NCBI GenBank assembly: GCA_964423675.1
Contig: CAYRFP010000022.1
Location: 1-32,238 of the forward strand
Direction: 5' to 3'
Length of the DNA: 32,238 bases
Origin: RUG563 sp964423675
GTDB taxonomy: Bacteria > Bacillota > Clostridia > Christensenellales > Aristaeellaceae
Made by a program: the position numbers and the translations under genes. Below, piece after piece: positions 23,578-31,582 of this stretch; position 1 is the stretch's first letter, and the number at the start of each line of letters is the position of its first letter. The notes under the pieces were generated by a model. The model was not told the DNA's origin, did no database searches, and saw only the letters and a list, made by a program, of their open reading frames with translations.

Positions 23578-23615
23578 CGGATATTTATCGATATGCAAGT
23601 GTATCGGTTTGATGG

Positions 23616-23651
23616 GCATGCCATGCCAGGACGGCGATGGTATGCTTTTTT
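23616..23651 (+). terminator. Terminator within the CorC leader
   Basis: GCATGCCAT at 23616-23624 pairs with ATGGTATGC at 23637-23645 (one G-U), followed by six T at 23646-23651. It lies 35 bases before the CorC start, the position of an attenuator. Confidence 0.75.
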
Positions 23652-23685
23652 GTGCTTTGAAAAGAAACGGAGGAAATGATTCTTC

Positions 23686-24954
23686 ATGGGGAACGGATTG
23701 GTGGGGCAGCTGCTGCTGATGGCGGTGCTGCTGGCGATGTCGGCCTTTTTCTCGGCTACGGAAACGGCCTTTTCTTCTTTAAACAAAACTCGGCTCCGCA
23801 GCCTGGCAGAGCAAGGCAATAAGCGGGCGGCTCAGGCACTGGCGTTGGTGGAAAAATACGATAATCTGCTGTCAACGATTCTGGTGGGCAATAATATCGT
23901 CAATATTGCTTTAGCGTCCATTGGCACGGTGCTGTTTGTGGGGCTGATTGGGGATGCGGGTGTATCGGTTTCCACGGCAGTGATGACGGTGGCGGTGCTG
24001 ATTTTCGGGGAAGTGACACCCAAAAGTCTGGCAAAGGAAGCGCCGGAAAGCTTTGCTATGCGGGTCGCTCCGATTGCGAAAGCGCTGACTACGGTGCTTT
24101 ATCCGGTGAATTGGTTGTTTGCACAGTGGAAAAAACTGCTGTCCAAGCTGATTAAGGTACAGGATGATCGCCGGCTGACTCAGGACGAATTGATCACACT
24201 GGTGGAAGAAGTGGAGCAGGAAGGCGGCATGAACGCCGAGGAAAGCGAACTGCTTCGCAGCGCCATTGAGTTTCATGATCTGGACGTGGCGGATATTCTT
24301 ACGCCCCGGGTGCGGGTGGAAGGCGTGGCGGCGGATGCAACCAGCCAGGAGGTGGCCGACGCTTTTGAGGCCAGCGGCTATTCCCGGCTGCCGGTGTATG
24401 AAGAAACACTGGACAAAATTGTGGGCGTGATTCACCAGAAAGATTTCTATCGTAAGCAGCGGGAAAGCAAGGAAAACTGGCAGGAAATTATTAAGAACGC
24501 TGTTTTCGTGCCGGAAAATGTGAAAATCAGCGATTTGATGCGCCTTTTGCAGCGCACAAAATCACAGATGGCAATCGTGGCGGATGAATACGGGGGCACG
24601 GTGGGCATCGTCACCATGGAAGACATTCTGGAAGAACTGGTGGGCGAAATCTGGGATGAGCACGATGAAATCGAAGTGGAAGTGCAGCAGGAGAAGGACG
24701 GGGAATGGCGTGTGCTGGGCAGCGCGCCCCTGGAAGAATTGCAGGAGCGCTTTGACATCGGCCAGGACGCAGAGGCCAGCACCGTGGCCGGATTCGTGAT
24801 GCAGCTGGCTGAGCGCATCCCCAAGCCGGGGGATACCGTTCCCTGCGGGGATTGGGTGATCGAAGTTGTACGGGCAGATGAGAGGCATGTTGAAGAAATT
24901 CTTTTGCGCCCTGCTCCTCGAACGTATGAAAATGCGGCAGAGGAACGCAACTGA
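23686..24954 (+). CDS. CNNM / HlyC-CorC family transporter (DUF21 + CBS pair + CorC domain)
   Basis: A 422-residue membrane protein. Order: DUF21/CNNM membrane domain (about 1-190, with FFSATETAFSSLNKTRLRSL and LVGNNIVNIALAS, and VLIFGEVTPKSLAK), two CBS motifs (about 205-330, including FEASGYSRLPVYEETLDKIVG and IVADEYGGTVGIVTMEDILEELVGEI) and the CorC_HlyC domain (about 345-415). Homologues export magnesium or other cations, with the CBS pair sensing ATP-Mg; annotations as hemolysin are historical. GGAGG at 23669-23673 supports ATG 23686. It is a single-gene unit behind the attenuator-like leader and before a strong bidirectional terminator. Confidence 0.9.
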   Translation: MGNGLVGQLLLMAVLLAMSAFFSATETAFSSLNKTRLRSLAEQGNKRAAQALALVEKYDNLLSTILVGNNIVNIALASIGTVLFVGLIGDAGVSVSTAVMTVAVLIFGEVTPKSLAKEAPESFAMRVAPIAKALTTVLYPVNWLFAQWKKLLSKLIKVQDDRRLTQDELITLVEEVEQEGGMNAEESELLRSAIEFHDLDVADILTPRVRVEGVAADATSQEVADAFEASGYSRLPVYEETLDKIVGVIHQKDFYRKQRESKENWQEIIKNAVFVPENVKISDLMRLLQRTKSQMAIVADEYGGTVGIVTMEDILEELVGEIWDEHDEIEVEVQQEKDGEWRVLGSAPLEELQERFDIGQDAEASTVAGFVMQLAERIPKPGDTVPCGDWVIEVVRADERHVEEILLRPAPRTYENAAEERN

Positions 24955-24975
24955 GAGGCTGAAATAATTACGAAA

Positions 24976-25021
24976 CAAAAAAGCATCTATGCAGGGTGTT
25001 ATGCATGGATGCTTTTCTTTT
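24976..25021. terminator. Bidirectional terminator between CorC-like and glycosyltransferase genes
   Basis: AAGCATCTATGCA at 24981-24993 pairs with TGCATGGATGCTT at 25002-25014 (one mismatch). TTCTTTTTG follows on the plus strand and TTTTTTG on the minus strand. Confidence 0.85.
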
Positions 25022-25027
25022 TGTATA

Positions 25028-25957
25028 TTATCGGTCGAATCCCAGCGTTTCGCCCACCACGTAAAGCGGACGATTCCGGGTTTCGTCATAGATGCGGGCG
25101 ATATATTCGCCCGTGATTCCAAGCGCCGTCAGCATGGTTCCGTTCAGTAGCACCAGAAGCGCTGCCAGCCACCAGAGCCCGCCGTTTACGCCGCAGCACA
25201 GCAAAATCAGCAGCACCAGAAGCCCCATCGCGCCCAGTCCCAGCCCTATCACGCCCAACAACGTGATCAGCTTCAGCGGCTTAAAGGAGAAGGAAAAGAT
25301 GCCGTCCGCCGCCAGCTTTAGCATTTTTTTCAGGGTGTAATGGGTTTCGCCAGCAAACCGCTTATCCCGGTCATAGAGCAGCGGCTCCTGACGAAAACCG
25401 GCCCAGGCAAACATCCCGCGCAGAAACCGGGCATGCTCCGGCATGCTGCGGATCACATCGGCCACCTGCTTATCTACCAGCCGGAAATCGCCCACGTCCC
25501 GCTGGGTGGTTCCGTCGGTGAGCCAGTGGAGCAGCTTGTAATAGACGCTGGCGGTGAATTTTTTTAGGAAGGTTTCTCCGTCCCGGTGCTTGCGCTGGGC
25601 ATAAACCACCTGAGCGCCTGCCTGCCATTTTTCGACCATTTGGGGAATGACCTCTGGGGGATCCTGCAAATCTGCGTCAATGATCACGATGGCGTCCCCG
25701 CAAGCGTAATCCAATCCGGCCGAAACAGCCATTTGATGCCCGGCGTTTTTTGCCAGCATAATAGCCCTGGCATGAGAATCGGCAGCGGTTAATTCCCGCA
25801 GAATGGACGCTGTTTGATCCCGGGAGCCGTCGTTTACGTAAATGATTTCGTAATCGCCGTCCATGGCGGAAAGCACCTGTGTCAGCCGCTGATGCGATTC
25901 GCGCAGTACAGCTTCTTCATTATAACAGGGCACGATAATGGAATAAATCGGATGCAT
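25028..25957 (-). CDS. Family 2 glycosyltransferase with C-terminal membrane segments (GtrB/DPM1-like)
   Basis: A 309-residue polyprenyl-phosphate glycosyltransferase type. The GT2 domain starts at residue 5 (YSIIVPCYNEEAVL), with IIYVNDGSRDQT, the nucleotide/metal DxD-like IDADLQDPPE and RDVGDFRLVDK; two hydrophobic helices at about 235-260 and 265-290 and an EYIARIYDETRNRPLYVV tail are typical of GtrB-like enzymes that load a sugar onto undecaprenyl phosphate for transfer across the membrane. ATG 25957 has GGAGGAG seven bases upstream. It is the last gene of the minus-strand run beginning with the DUF1292 gene. Confidence 0.9.
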   Translation of the reverse strand: MHPIYSIIVPCYNEEAVLRESHQRLTQVLSAMDGDYEIIYVNDGSRDQTASILRELTAADSHARAIMLAKNAGHQMAVSAGLDYACGDAIVIIDADLQDPPEVIPQMVEKWQAGAQVVYAQRKHRDGETFLKKFTASVYYKLLHWLTDGTTQRDVGDFRLVDKQVADVIRSMPEHARFLRGMFAWAGFRQEPLLYDRDKRFAGETHYTLKKMLKLAADGIFSFSFKPLKLITLLGVIGLGLGAMGLLVLLILLCCGVNGGLWWLAALLVLLNGTMLTALGITGEYIARIYDETRNRPLYVVGETLGFDR

Positions 25958-26046
25958 GAGGTCTCCTCCATTCGTGGGTTTTAAAGGACGCAATCACTGA
26001 TTTAACGGCAAAAGCAGCCATTCCCTTCCGTGAAAATGCGGAAAAA

Positions 26047-27039
26047 TTACAGCATTTTAATAAGCATGTTTTTCTGCCCGTCCATTTCCAAGCGCAGTAG
26101 GCTATCCTTTTCCATTTGTTTAAGTACATCAGAAAAACGTTTGAAGCCGATGGCGCGCTCAGAAAAATCTGGATAAGTGGCCTGAATATCCGCTTTCAGA
26201 ATGGAGGGGTTGATCCGTTCAAAGCCATCGTCCTTATAATGCTTCAATTGTTCGGTAAACGCTATGCGCCAATTCTCCGAGGTCAATTGCTTCCGGCAGG
26301 CCGTATCGGGCGCATCCGCATTAAGCGAAACCAGCACGTTGTAATTGTCGTTTTTTACGCGGATGGAGCCAAATTTGGCCGCCAACATGTTCAGCAGCTT
26401 GCCAAAGGAAGCGCAGCCGAAGGATTTCTCATTGAAATCCGGGCGCAGGCGCAGCAGCACGCCTTTCAGTTCGCTGGCATACATTTCGTCTTCATCGGTC
26501 TGCTCGGTCAAAATGCCTTCCAGCAGCTTGTTCAGGCCGGCTGCGTCCAGAGGCTCGTCCTTGCTTTGCTTCTGGCGGCTGCGTTTATCGCGGCTAACTG
26601 AAGAAACGGATTCCAGAAACTGAAATTCATTGCAAGCGTTAATAAAAATGGAACTGGCAACCTCACTGCGGCTGATGCCCAGCACGAACTTGCCCATGGA
26701 TTTTAGTCGACCCACCAGGGGCGTATAATCGCTGTCGCCGGAAACGATACAGAACGAATCGATCAGTGGGTTTGTAAACGCCACTTCCAGCGCGTCAATT
26801 ACGAGCAGGATGTCCGCGTTGTTTTTCTGCGCGATGCCGTAGCGCAGGGAAGGAACCACGGAAAAGGTATTGGAAAGCAGCACCTCTTTCAGGTCGCTGA
26901 ATCGATCGGTATAGCCATATACCTTGCCTAAAAGAATATCGCCCCGGATCTTGACCTTTTCCAGAATATTATTCAGCGTGGCCACCTTGGCCCCGCAGTT
27001 TTCTAGATCAACAAATAATGCAAAACGCGATGTGCTCAA
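26047..27039 (-). CDS. NYN domain RNase-like protein with two LOTUS/OST-HTH-like domains
   Basis: A 330-residue protein. Residues 1-145 are a NYN (PIN-fold) domain: FALFVDLENC (D11 metal ligand), LLVIDALEVAF and FCIVSGDSDYTPLV with acidic residues that fit a nuclease active site. Residues about 175-247 and 258-330 each look like an OST-HTH/LOTUS RNA-binding domain (LNKLLEGIL...FGKLLNMLAAKFGSIRV; WRIAFTEQLKHYKDDG...FSDVLKQMEKDSLLRL). The start is TTG 27039 with AGGAAG upstream; there is no ATG before the NYN core. It sits 66 bases after uvrC and 89 before the glycosyltransferase. Likely acts on RNA, partner unknown. Confidence 0.8.
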   Translation of the reverse strand: MSTSRFALFVDLENCGAKVATLNNILEKVKIRGDILLGKVYGYTDRFSDLKEVLLSNTFSVVPSLRYGIAQKNNADILLVIDALEVAFTNPLIDSFCIVSGDSDYTPLVGRLKSMGKFVLGISRSEVASSIFINACNEFQFLESVSSVSRDKRSRQKQSKDEPLDAAGLNKLLEGILTEQTDEDEMYASELKGVLLRLRPDFNEKSFGCASFGKLLNMLAAKFGSIRVKNDNYNVLVSLNADAPDTACRKQLTSENWRIAFTEQLKHYKDDGFERINPSILKADIQATYPDFSERAIGFKRFSDVLKQMEKDSLLRLEMDGQKNMLIKML

Positions 27040-27105
27040 TCAACTCTTCCTTTCAAATGCTGAATTTGCTGCATTTTGCGATAGGACGCCCGACCAAGCT
27101 TTGGC

Positions 27106-28941
27106 TTATTCCACTGCATGCTCGCTGGCATGCGCCCAAGCGTAGACAGCCTGAGCGGCAGTGCGGGTCATGCCGGGCACCTGAAGCAGGGCATCCACGT
27201 CTGCTTCCCGGATTGCTTTGACGGTTTTGAAATACTGCAATAAAGCCCGCCGCCTGGCAGGGCCTACGCCGGGAATATCCTCCAGGGCGCTATGGACGCT
27301 TTGCTTGCCCCGAAGTCCCCGGTGATAGGTGATGGCGAAACGATGGGCCTCATCGCGGATACGCTGGATTAAATGCAGTGCGGGGGTATGATGATCCAGG
27401 AGAATGGGCTCGTCCTGCCCTGGCAGGAAGATTTCTTCCAGCCGTTTGGCCAAGCCAAACATAGCCGTATTGGCTCCGGCAGTCTTCATGGCTTCCTGGG
27501 CGAAAGCTAATTGCTCTGGGCCGCCGTCGATCAAAACCAGATCCGGCATGGACCATTTTTCCTTGGGATCCTCGATCATGGCTCGGCGAAAACGGCGCAG
27601 CAGAACTTCATTCATGGAGGCGAAATCGTTCGCTCCTTCCACCGTCTTAATCCGATATCGTCGGTATTCCTTGGGCGCGGGCTCGCCATCGATGAACACC
27701 ACCATCGATGCAACGGACAAAACGCCCTGCGTATTGCTGATGTCGTAGCCCTCGATGCGCCGTGGGGTTTGTGCCATGCCCAGAGCCTTCCCCAACGCTT
27801 CGCAGGCGCCGATGGTGCGCTCCTGCTGTACCTGCTTTTTCGCGTTTCGCTTTTCCAGCGCGTCCCGAGCATTTTTTTCAGCCAGCAGGGTGAGGGCGCG
27901 CTTGTCTCCGCGCTGTGGGATCGTCAGCGTGCAGGCACCTCCGCGCTTTTGCCGCAGCCAGGCTTCCAAATCCTCAGCGATTTCTGCAGGCAACGCGGGG
28001 CAGAGCACCTCTCGTGCCGGCTTGCGTTCATCGTAATATTGCACGATGAAATCAAAGAGTACCTCGCCCTTTTCCTCCCGGCCTTCTCCTGGCAGAGGGA
28101 AATGATCTCCCCCCACCATTTTTCCACCCCGGATATAAAGTGCCTGCGCCATAGCGTCCAGTCCATCTTGGAACAGGGCAAACACATCCTGCTCTGCCCC
28201 GCTGGTTTGGATGGCCTGCTGGCGCTGCATTAGCCCTTCAATATCCCGAATCTGATCCCGGATCTGCGCGGCACGCTCAAACTGCATTGCGGCGGAGGCG
28301 GCCAGCATTTCCTTTTTCAGGCCGTCTGTAACATCCTGATATTTTCCGCCCAGGAAAGCGATCACCCGCTGAACCGCTGCATGGTATTCTGCTTCAGTGC
28401 ATTTCCCGGCGCAGGGGCCCAGACAGCGACCAATTTCATAATTCACGCAGGGTCGCCTTGGCGCTTTCAGCGGAAACGCCAGCTTGCAGCTGCGCAGCGG
28501 AAACAGTTTGCGCAGGGTGTCCAGCACATCCTTGACGGCGGTCGCCCCGATATAGGGGCCGAAGTATTTGGCTCCGTCCGGATGCTGCCGCCTGGCCAGT
28601 TCTGCTTTGGGGAAGGGCTGTCGAAGATCAATGCGGATATACGGATAATGCTTGTCATCCTTGAGCAGGATATTATAATACGGCTTATGCAGCTTAATCA
28701 GATTGCATTCCAGAATCAGCGCTTCCAGATTGGTACGGCAGAGCATAATATCAAAATCATCGATATGTGAAATCATGGCCGTTACCTTGGGTGTATGGTC
28801 ACGGCCATGAAAATAACTCCGCACGCGGTTTTTTAAGTTTACAGCCTTGCCTACGTAAATAATCTTCCCCTGTTCTTTCATCAGATAGCAGCCGGGGGAA
28901 TCCGGGAGCAGACTCAGCTTTCGGGATAGCTGTTCGTTCAT
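27106..28941 (-). CDS. uvrC: Excinuclease ABC subunit C
   Basis: A 611-residue UvrC of normal length, making the two incisions around a lesion with UvrA and UvrB. Domains in order: GIY-YIG nuclease (PGCYLMKEQGKIIYVGKAVNLKNRV, about 16-90), a UVR motif (about 195-235), the RNase-H-like endonuclease (GYDISNTQGVLSVASMVVF and LVLIDGGPEQL) and a C-terminal double helix-hairpin-helix (LEDIPGVGPARRRALLQYF, VDALLQVPGM). uvrA and uvrB are not in the window. ATG 28941 has little Shine-Dalgarno match and sits 10 bases after the DUF1292 stop, so it may rely on coupling. Confidence 0.97.
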   Translation of the reverse strand: MNEQLSRKLSLLPDSPGCYLMKEQGKIIYVGKAVNLKNRVRSYFHGRDHTPKVTAMISHIDDFDIMLCRTNLEALILECNLIKLHKPYYNILLKDDKHYPYIRIDLRQPFPKAELARRQHPDGAKYFGPYIGATAVKDVLDTLRKLFPLRSCKLAFPLKAPRRPCVNYEIGRCLGPCAGKCTEAEYHAAVQRVIAFLGGKYQDVTDGLKKEMLAASAAMQFERAAQIRDQIRDIEGLMQRQQAIQTSGAEQDVFALFQDGLDAMAQALYIRGGKMVGGDHFPLPGEGREEKGEVLFDFIVQYYDERKPAREVLCPALPAEIAEDLEAWLRQKRGGACTLTIPQRGDKRALTLLAEKNARDALEKRNAKKQVQQERTIGACEALGKALGMAQTPRRIEGYDISNTQGVLSVASMVVFIDGEPAPKEYRRYRIKTVEGANDFASMNEVLLRRFRRAMIEDPKEKWSMPDLVLIDGGPEQLAFAQEAMKTAGANTAMFGLAKRLEEIFLPGQDEPILLDHHTPALHLIQRIRDEAHRFAITYHRGLRGKQSVHSALEDIPGVGPARRRALLQYFKTVKAIREADVDALLQVPGMTRTAAQAVYAWAHASEHAVE

Positions 28942-28951
28942 GGGGCGGGGC

Positions 28952-29239
28952 TTAGTCCTCGTCTTCCTCGAAGGTAGCTTCCACCACGTCGATCAGCTGA
29001 TCCATCAGATCCTCGTCCACGGGCACGAATTCTTCCATTTCTTCCCCGTTCTCATCAGGCAGCGGCTGAACCTTCATGACATACTGGGACACCTCTTCGC
29101 CCTCGGAGACGCTGCATCCATCGCTGAGCAGAACATATTCTTCGCCGTTATAGAAGAAATAACGCTCTACATACAGTTGCAGTTTTTCGCCGTCTTCGCC
29201 TTCCAGTTCGATAATATCCAGTTCTTCCTGATTGGCCAT
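28952..29239 (-). CDS. DUF1292 family small acidic protein
   Basis: A 95-residue, strongly acidic protein of the DUF1292 family widespread in Firmicutes (ELDIIELEGEDGEKLQLYVERYFFYNGEEYVLL and EVSQYVMKVQPLPDENGEE). Function is unknown. ATG 29239 has AAAGGAG nine bases upstream. It has its own good promoter and leads the uvrC-NYN-glycosyltransferase run. Confidence 0.87.
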   Translation of the reverse strand: MANQEELDIIELEGEDGEKLQLYVERYFFYNGEEYVLLSDGCSVSEGEEVSQYVMKVQPLPDENGEEMEEFVPVDEDLMDQLIDVVEATFEEDED

Positions 29240-29279
29240 TTTTATCGCTCCTTTCCTGCAGCACTGCGGCTGCATTTCT

Positions 29280-29308
29280 ATTATAGCCCAATTTTTGCAA
29301 AAGCACAA
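29280..29308 (-). promoter_or_regulatory. SigA-type promoter of DUF1292-uvrC unit
   Basis: On the minus strand TTGTGC (29308-29303) and TATAAT (29285-29280) with a 17-base spacer. The start near 29273 leaves a leader of about 34 bases. Confidence 0.75.
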
Positions 29309-29370
29309 GTAAGGAACCCCGGCAGAAGGAAAACGGATAGTCGGGATTAGCAGCTTTTTATCGCCGGCTG

Positions 29371-30195
29371 CTACAGGATTTTGGCCGCAATAAAGCAAAG
29401 CACACCGGAAATAAGCGCATGCACGGTCCGCGCTCCAAGCAACTGGGGAAAGCGTAACCCGGCTTTTTGCCAGAACGCCATGTTTTGCAATTGGATCGAA
29501 AGCCCGCCAAAGGAGCAGGCGGCGCACAGGAGCGGGAGCGTATAGGGACTGTTTAATGCCACAATCTGCCGCGCGCCAGTCGTGATTTCCAGGCAGCATT
29601 GAATGGCAGCCATGGTGCCTTCGGATAAAAACGGCAGGGCAAGCGCAGCCATTTTAGCCGCAGTGCTTCCCAGCATCATGCAAACGCCAATGGTTCCAAG
29701 GGCCAACGCAGCATCGCGAAAGACGCTTCCGATCCCGGGTGTTTCCGACGAACGGGCTATAGCAGTGCAAGAGAATGCAACGCATGGAAAGCAGCGCCCT
29801 GTTAGAAACGCGCCAATCAGATGACAAACCAGCAAAAGCCAGCCGGCTGGGCCGTTTCCCAGCCATCCGCTGAGGGTGCTCAGAAAAAACATGGGGCTCA
29901 TGGTGCCGGTTATTGCGGCATAATGGAGGGCATTGCGCTGGGCTTGTTCTTCTTCCTGCATCAGCCGTGCGCCGCTGGGAGATCCGCCCAGCCAGGCCAG
30001 CCCAACTCGCAACGGCATGCCGCCGCCTATGCGAGGAACAAGTAGCAACACACAGACCATAAACGGCCCCAGACTGGGAACCACTGCCTGTGCCCAGATG
30101 GCAAGCGCGTCCTGGGCTGCGTTTGCTGCCTGGAGGGGAAATACAAGCAGCGTGCCGATCAACGCGCCCAGTGCCGCAGCGGATAAATGCGTCAT
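29371..30195 (-). CDS. YlbJ-like / nucleoside-recognition (gate) domain membrane protein
   Basis: A 274-residue polytopic membrane protein with about seven hydrophobic segments. The pattern WAQAVVPSLGPFMVCVLLL, a G-G-S-P-S-G-A-R-L segment, then YAAITGTMSPMFFLSTLSGW resembles the gate domain of sporulation proteins such as YlbJ (where P-S-L-L-P-F and a SG-Y-P-x-G motif occur) but it is much shorter than YlbJ. If the likeness is real, the host may form endospores, but no other sporulation gene is in view. ATG 30195 has AAGGAGGAAA upstream; a TTG at 30213 overlaps that site. It stands upstream of the DUF1292 promoter, on the same strand. Confidence 0.65.
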   Translation of the reverse strand: MTHLSAAALGALIGTLLVFPLQAANAAQDALAIWAQAVVPSLGPFMVCVLLLVPRIGGGMPLRVGLAWLGGSPSGARLMQEEEQAQRNALHYAAITGTMSPMFFLSTLSGWLGNGPAGWLLLVCHLIGAFLTGRCFPCVAFSCTAIARSSETPGIGSVFRDAALALGTIGVCMMLGSTAAKMAALALPFLSEGTMAAIQCCLEITTGARQIVALNSPYTLPLLCAACSFGGLSIQLQNMAFWQKAGLRFPQLLGARTVHALISGVLCFIAAKIL

Positions 30196-30296
30196 GGCGT
30201 TTCCTCCTTGCAATGCAAACTATGAAAAAATAAAGGAGAATATGTTTGTCTCGAGCGTCTTGGGGGATAAATCCTCCCTCTTTGCAATTTAGGGAA

Positions 30297-30325
30297 TTGT
30301 CTTTTGGAAGAAAGTTTGGTAAAAT
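30297..30325 (+). promoter_or_regulatory. SigA-type promoter of kdgK-like gene
   Basis: TTGTCT at 30297-30302 and TAAAAT at 30320-30325, 17-base spacer. The start near 30332 leaves a leader of about 108 bases that contains a small stem, CGCT/AGCG within GCTCT/AGAGC (30382-30410). Confidence 0.65.
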
Positions 30326-30439
30326 AAAAGGCGATAAACGGATGCGCAGAAATGTGGAACCGGGGAAAAATGGATTGCACAGCTCTGCGTATCGCTCCCA
30401 TAGCGAGAGCTTAAAATGGAAAAAGGCGGTGTATCTCCC

Positions 30440-31462
30440 ATGAAGGTTGTATGCTTTGGCGAAATCATGCTGCGTTTGAATCCGGAAGGCTATCTGCGGT
30501 TTCCTCAGGCCACGAAATTTGAAGCCACCTATGGTGGCGGCGAAGCCAACGTGGCGGTTTCCCTGGCGAATTACGGCGATCCGGCTGCATTTGTGACGGC
30601 GGTGCCCGCCCACGAGATTGGCCAGAATGCGGTGAATTCTCTGCGGCAGTATGGAGTGGATACCTCCATGATTCTGCGTCAAGGGCCGCGGCTTGGCATC
30701 TATTATTGTGAAAAGGGTGCGTCTCAGCGGGGCAGCAAGGTGGTTTATGATCGGGCTGGTTCCTCTGTGGCCGTTTCCAAGCGGGAAGATTACGCTTGGA
30801 AAAAGATTCTGGACGGAGCTACCTGGTTCCATTTCACTGGGATTACGCCCGCTCTGGGCGGCGAACTGCCGGAAATCTGCCTGGACGCGCTGAAGGTCTG
30901 CAAGGAAAAGGGCATTACCGTTTCCTGCGATCTGAATTATCGCGGCAAGCTTTGGACTAGGGAAAAGGCTGGCGAAGTGATGAGCAAGCTGATGCCCTAT
31001 GTGAACGTTTGCATCGCCAATGAAGAAGACGCCAAGGATGTATTTGGCATTGCGGCGGAAAACACCGATATTAATTCCGGCAAGCTGGATAAGGAAGGCT
31101 ACGTGTCTGTGGCTCGGCAGCTGACCGATCGTTTCGGCTTTGATTACGTGGCGATTACCCTGCGCGGCTCTATCTCTGCATCTGATAATAATTGGAGCGG
31201 CATGCTCTATCATAATGGCGAAGCGTTCTTTGCCAAGAACTATCTGATTCATATTGTGGATCGCGTTGGCGGCGGTGACAGCTTTGGCGGCGGCCTGATC
31301 CATGCCATGAATAAGTGGCCCGGAGATTGCCAGGCGATGATTGAATATGCCGTGGCGGCCTCCTGTCTGAAGCAAACCATTGAATATGACTTTAATATGG
31401 CTTCTGAGAAAGAAGTGCTGGCTTTGGCAGGGGGCAATGCTTCCGGCCGCGTGCAGCGCTGA
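30440..31462 (+). CDS. kdgK: PfkB family kinase, probable 2-dehydro-3-deoxygluconokinase
   Basis: A 340-residue ribokinase-fold (PfkB) carbohydrate kinase. It begins VVCFGEIMLRLNPEG, has YGGGEANVAVSLANYG (PfkB signature 1 region, about 31-46), SCDLNYRGKLW, NEEDAKDVFG and the catalytic anion hole/base GGGDSFGGGL (about 275-284), where the aspartate is the base. The N-terminal pattern fits KDG kinases, which phosphorylate 2-keto-3-deoxygluconate from uronic acid breakdown; related fructokinase-like kinases cannot be ruled out. Start ATG 30440 follows AAGGCGGTG; an upstream ATG at 30416 is possible. Single-gene unit with promoter and terminator; no KDPG aldolase gene is adjacent. Confidence 0.83.
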   Translation: MKVVCFGEIMLRLNPEGYLRFPQATKFEATYGGGEANVAVSLANYGDPAAFVTAVPAHEIGQNAVNSLRQYGVDTSMILRQGPRLGIYYCEKGASQRGSKVVYDRAGSSVAVSKREDYAWKKILDGATWFHFTGITPALGGELPEICLDALKVCKEKGITVSCDLNYRGKLWTREKAGEVMSKLMPYVNVCIANEEDAKDVFGIAAENTDINSGKLDKEGYVSVARQLTDRFGFDYVAITLRGSISASDNNWSGMLYHNGEAFFAKNYLIHIVDRVGGGDSFGGGLIHAMNKWPGDCQAMIEYAVAASCLKQTIEYDFNMASEKEVLALAGGNASGRVQR

Positions 31463-31479
31463 TAGAGAAAAGACGCTTT

Positions 31480-31512
31480 TCCTCCCCGGCATTAGCTGGG
31501 GAGGATTTTTTT
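31480..31512 (+). terminator. Terminator of the kdgK-like gene
   Basis: TCCTCCCC at 31480-31487 pairs with GGGGAGGA at 31498-31505, followed by seven T at 31506-31512. Confidence 0.88.
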
Positions 31513-31528
31513 CTCTACGGAGCGTTGA

Positions 31529-31558
31529 TTGAAAATCCCCCCAGGGGTTTGTTATAAT
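31529..31558 (+). promoter_or_regulatory. SigA-type promoter of HTH regulator gene, with internal inverted repeat
   Basis: TTGAAA at 31529-31534 and TATAAT at 31553-31558 with an 18-base spacer. The spacer holds an imperfect inverted repeat AAATCCCC/GGGGTTT (about 31533-31550) that could be an autoregulatory operator. Confidence 0.75.
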
Positions 31559-31582
31559 CAAATGCAGAGAGGAGGAAGTTAC

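Larger units (their letters stand above)
23513..23685 (+). promoter_or_regulatory. Structured attenuator-like leader of the CorC/CNNM gene, class unassigned
   Basis: The leader can fold into a hairpin TCGCC (23537-23541)/GGCGA (23550-23554), a second TATGGTG (23556-23562)/CATCATA (23570-23576), a third CGATA (23589-23593)/TATCG (23602-23606) and a terminator stem at 23616-23645. A perfectly spaced small ORF lies across the first two stems. I do not recognise the hallmark sequences of the magnesium M-box or the manganese yybP-ykoY class. The gene it controls is a metal-transport type, so metal or translation sensing is plausible but unproven. Confidence 0.6.

Noticed and set aside
29347..29373. 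TAGCAGC/GCTGCTA stem at the end of the YlbJ-like gene
   Set aside because: No T-tract after the stem on the minus strand; not supported as terminator.
30262..30278. Inverted repeat GGGGGAT/ATCCTCCC upstream of the kinase
   Set aside because: Imperfect pairing with a two-base loop and no T-tract or conserved partner; too weak to call an operator.
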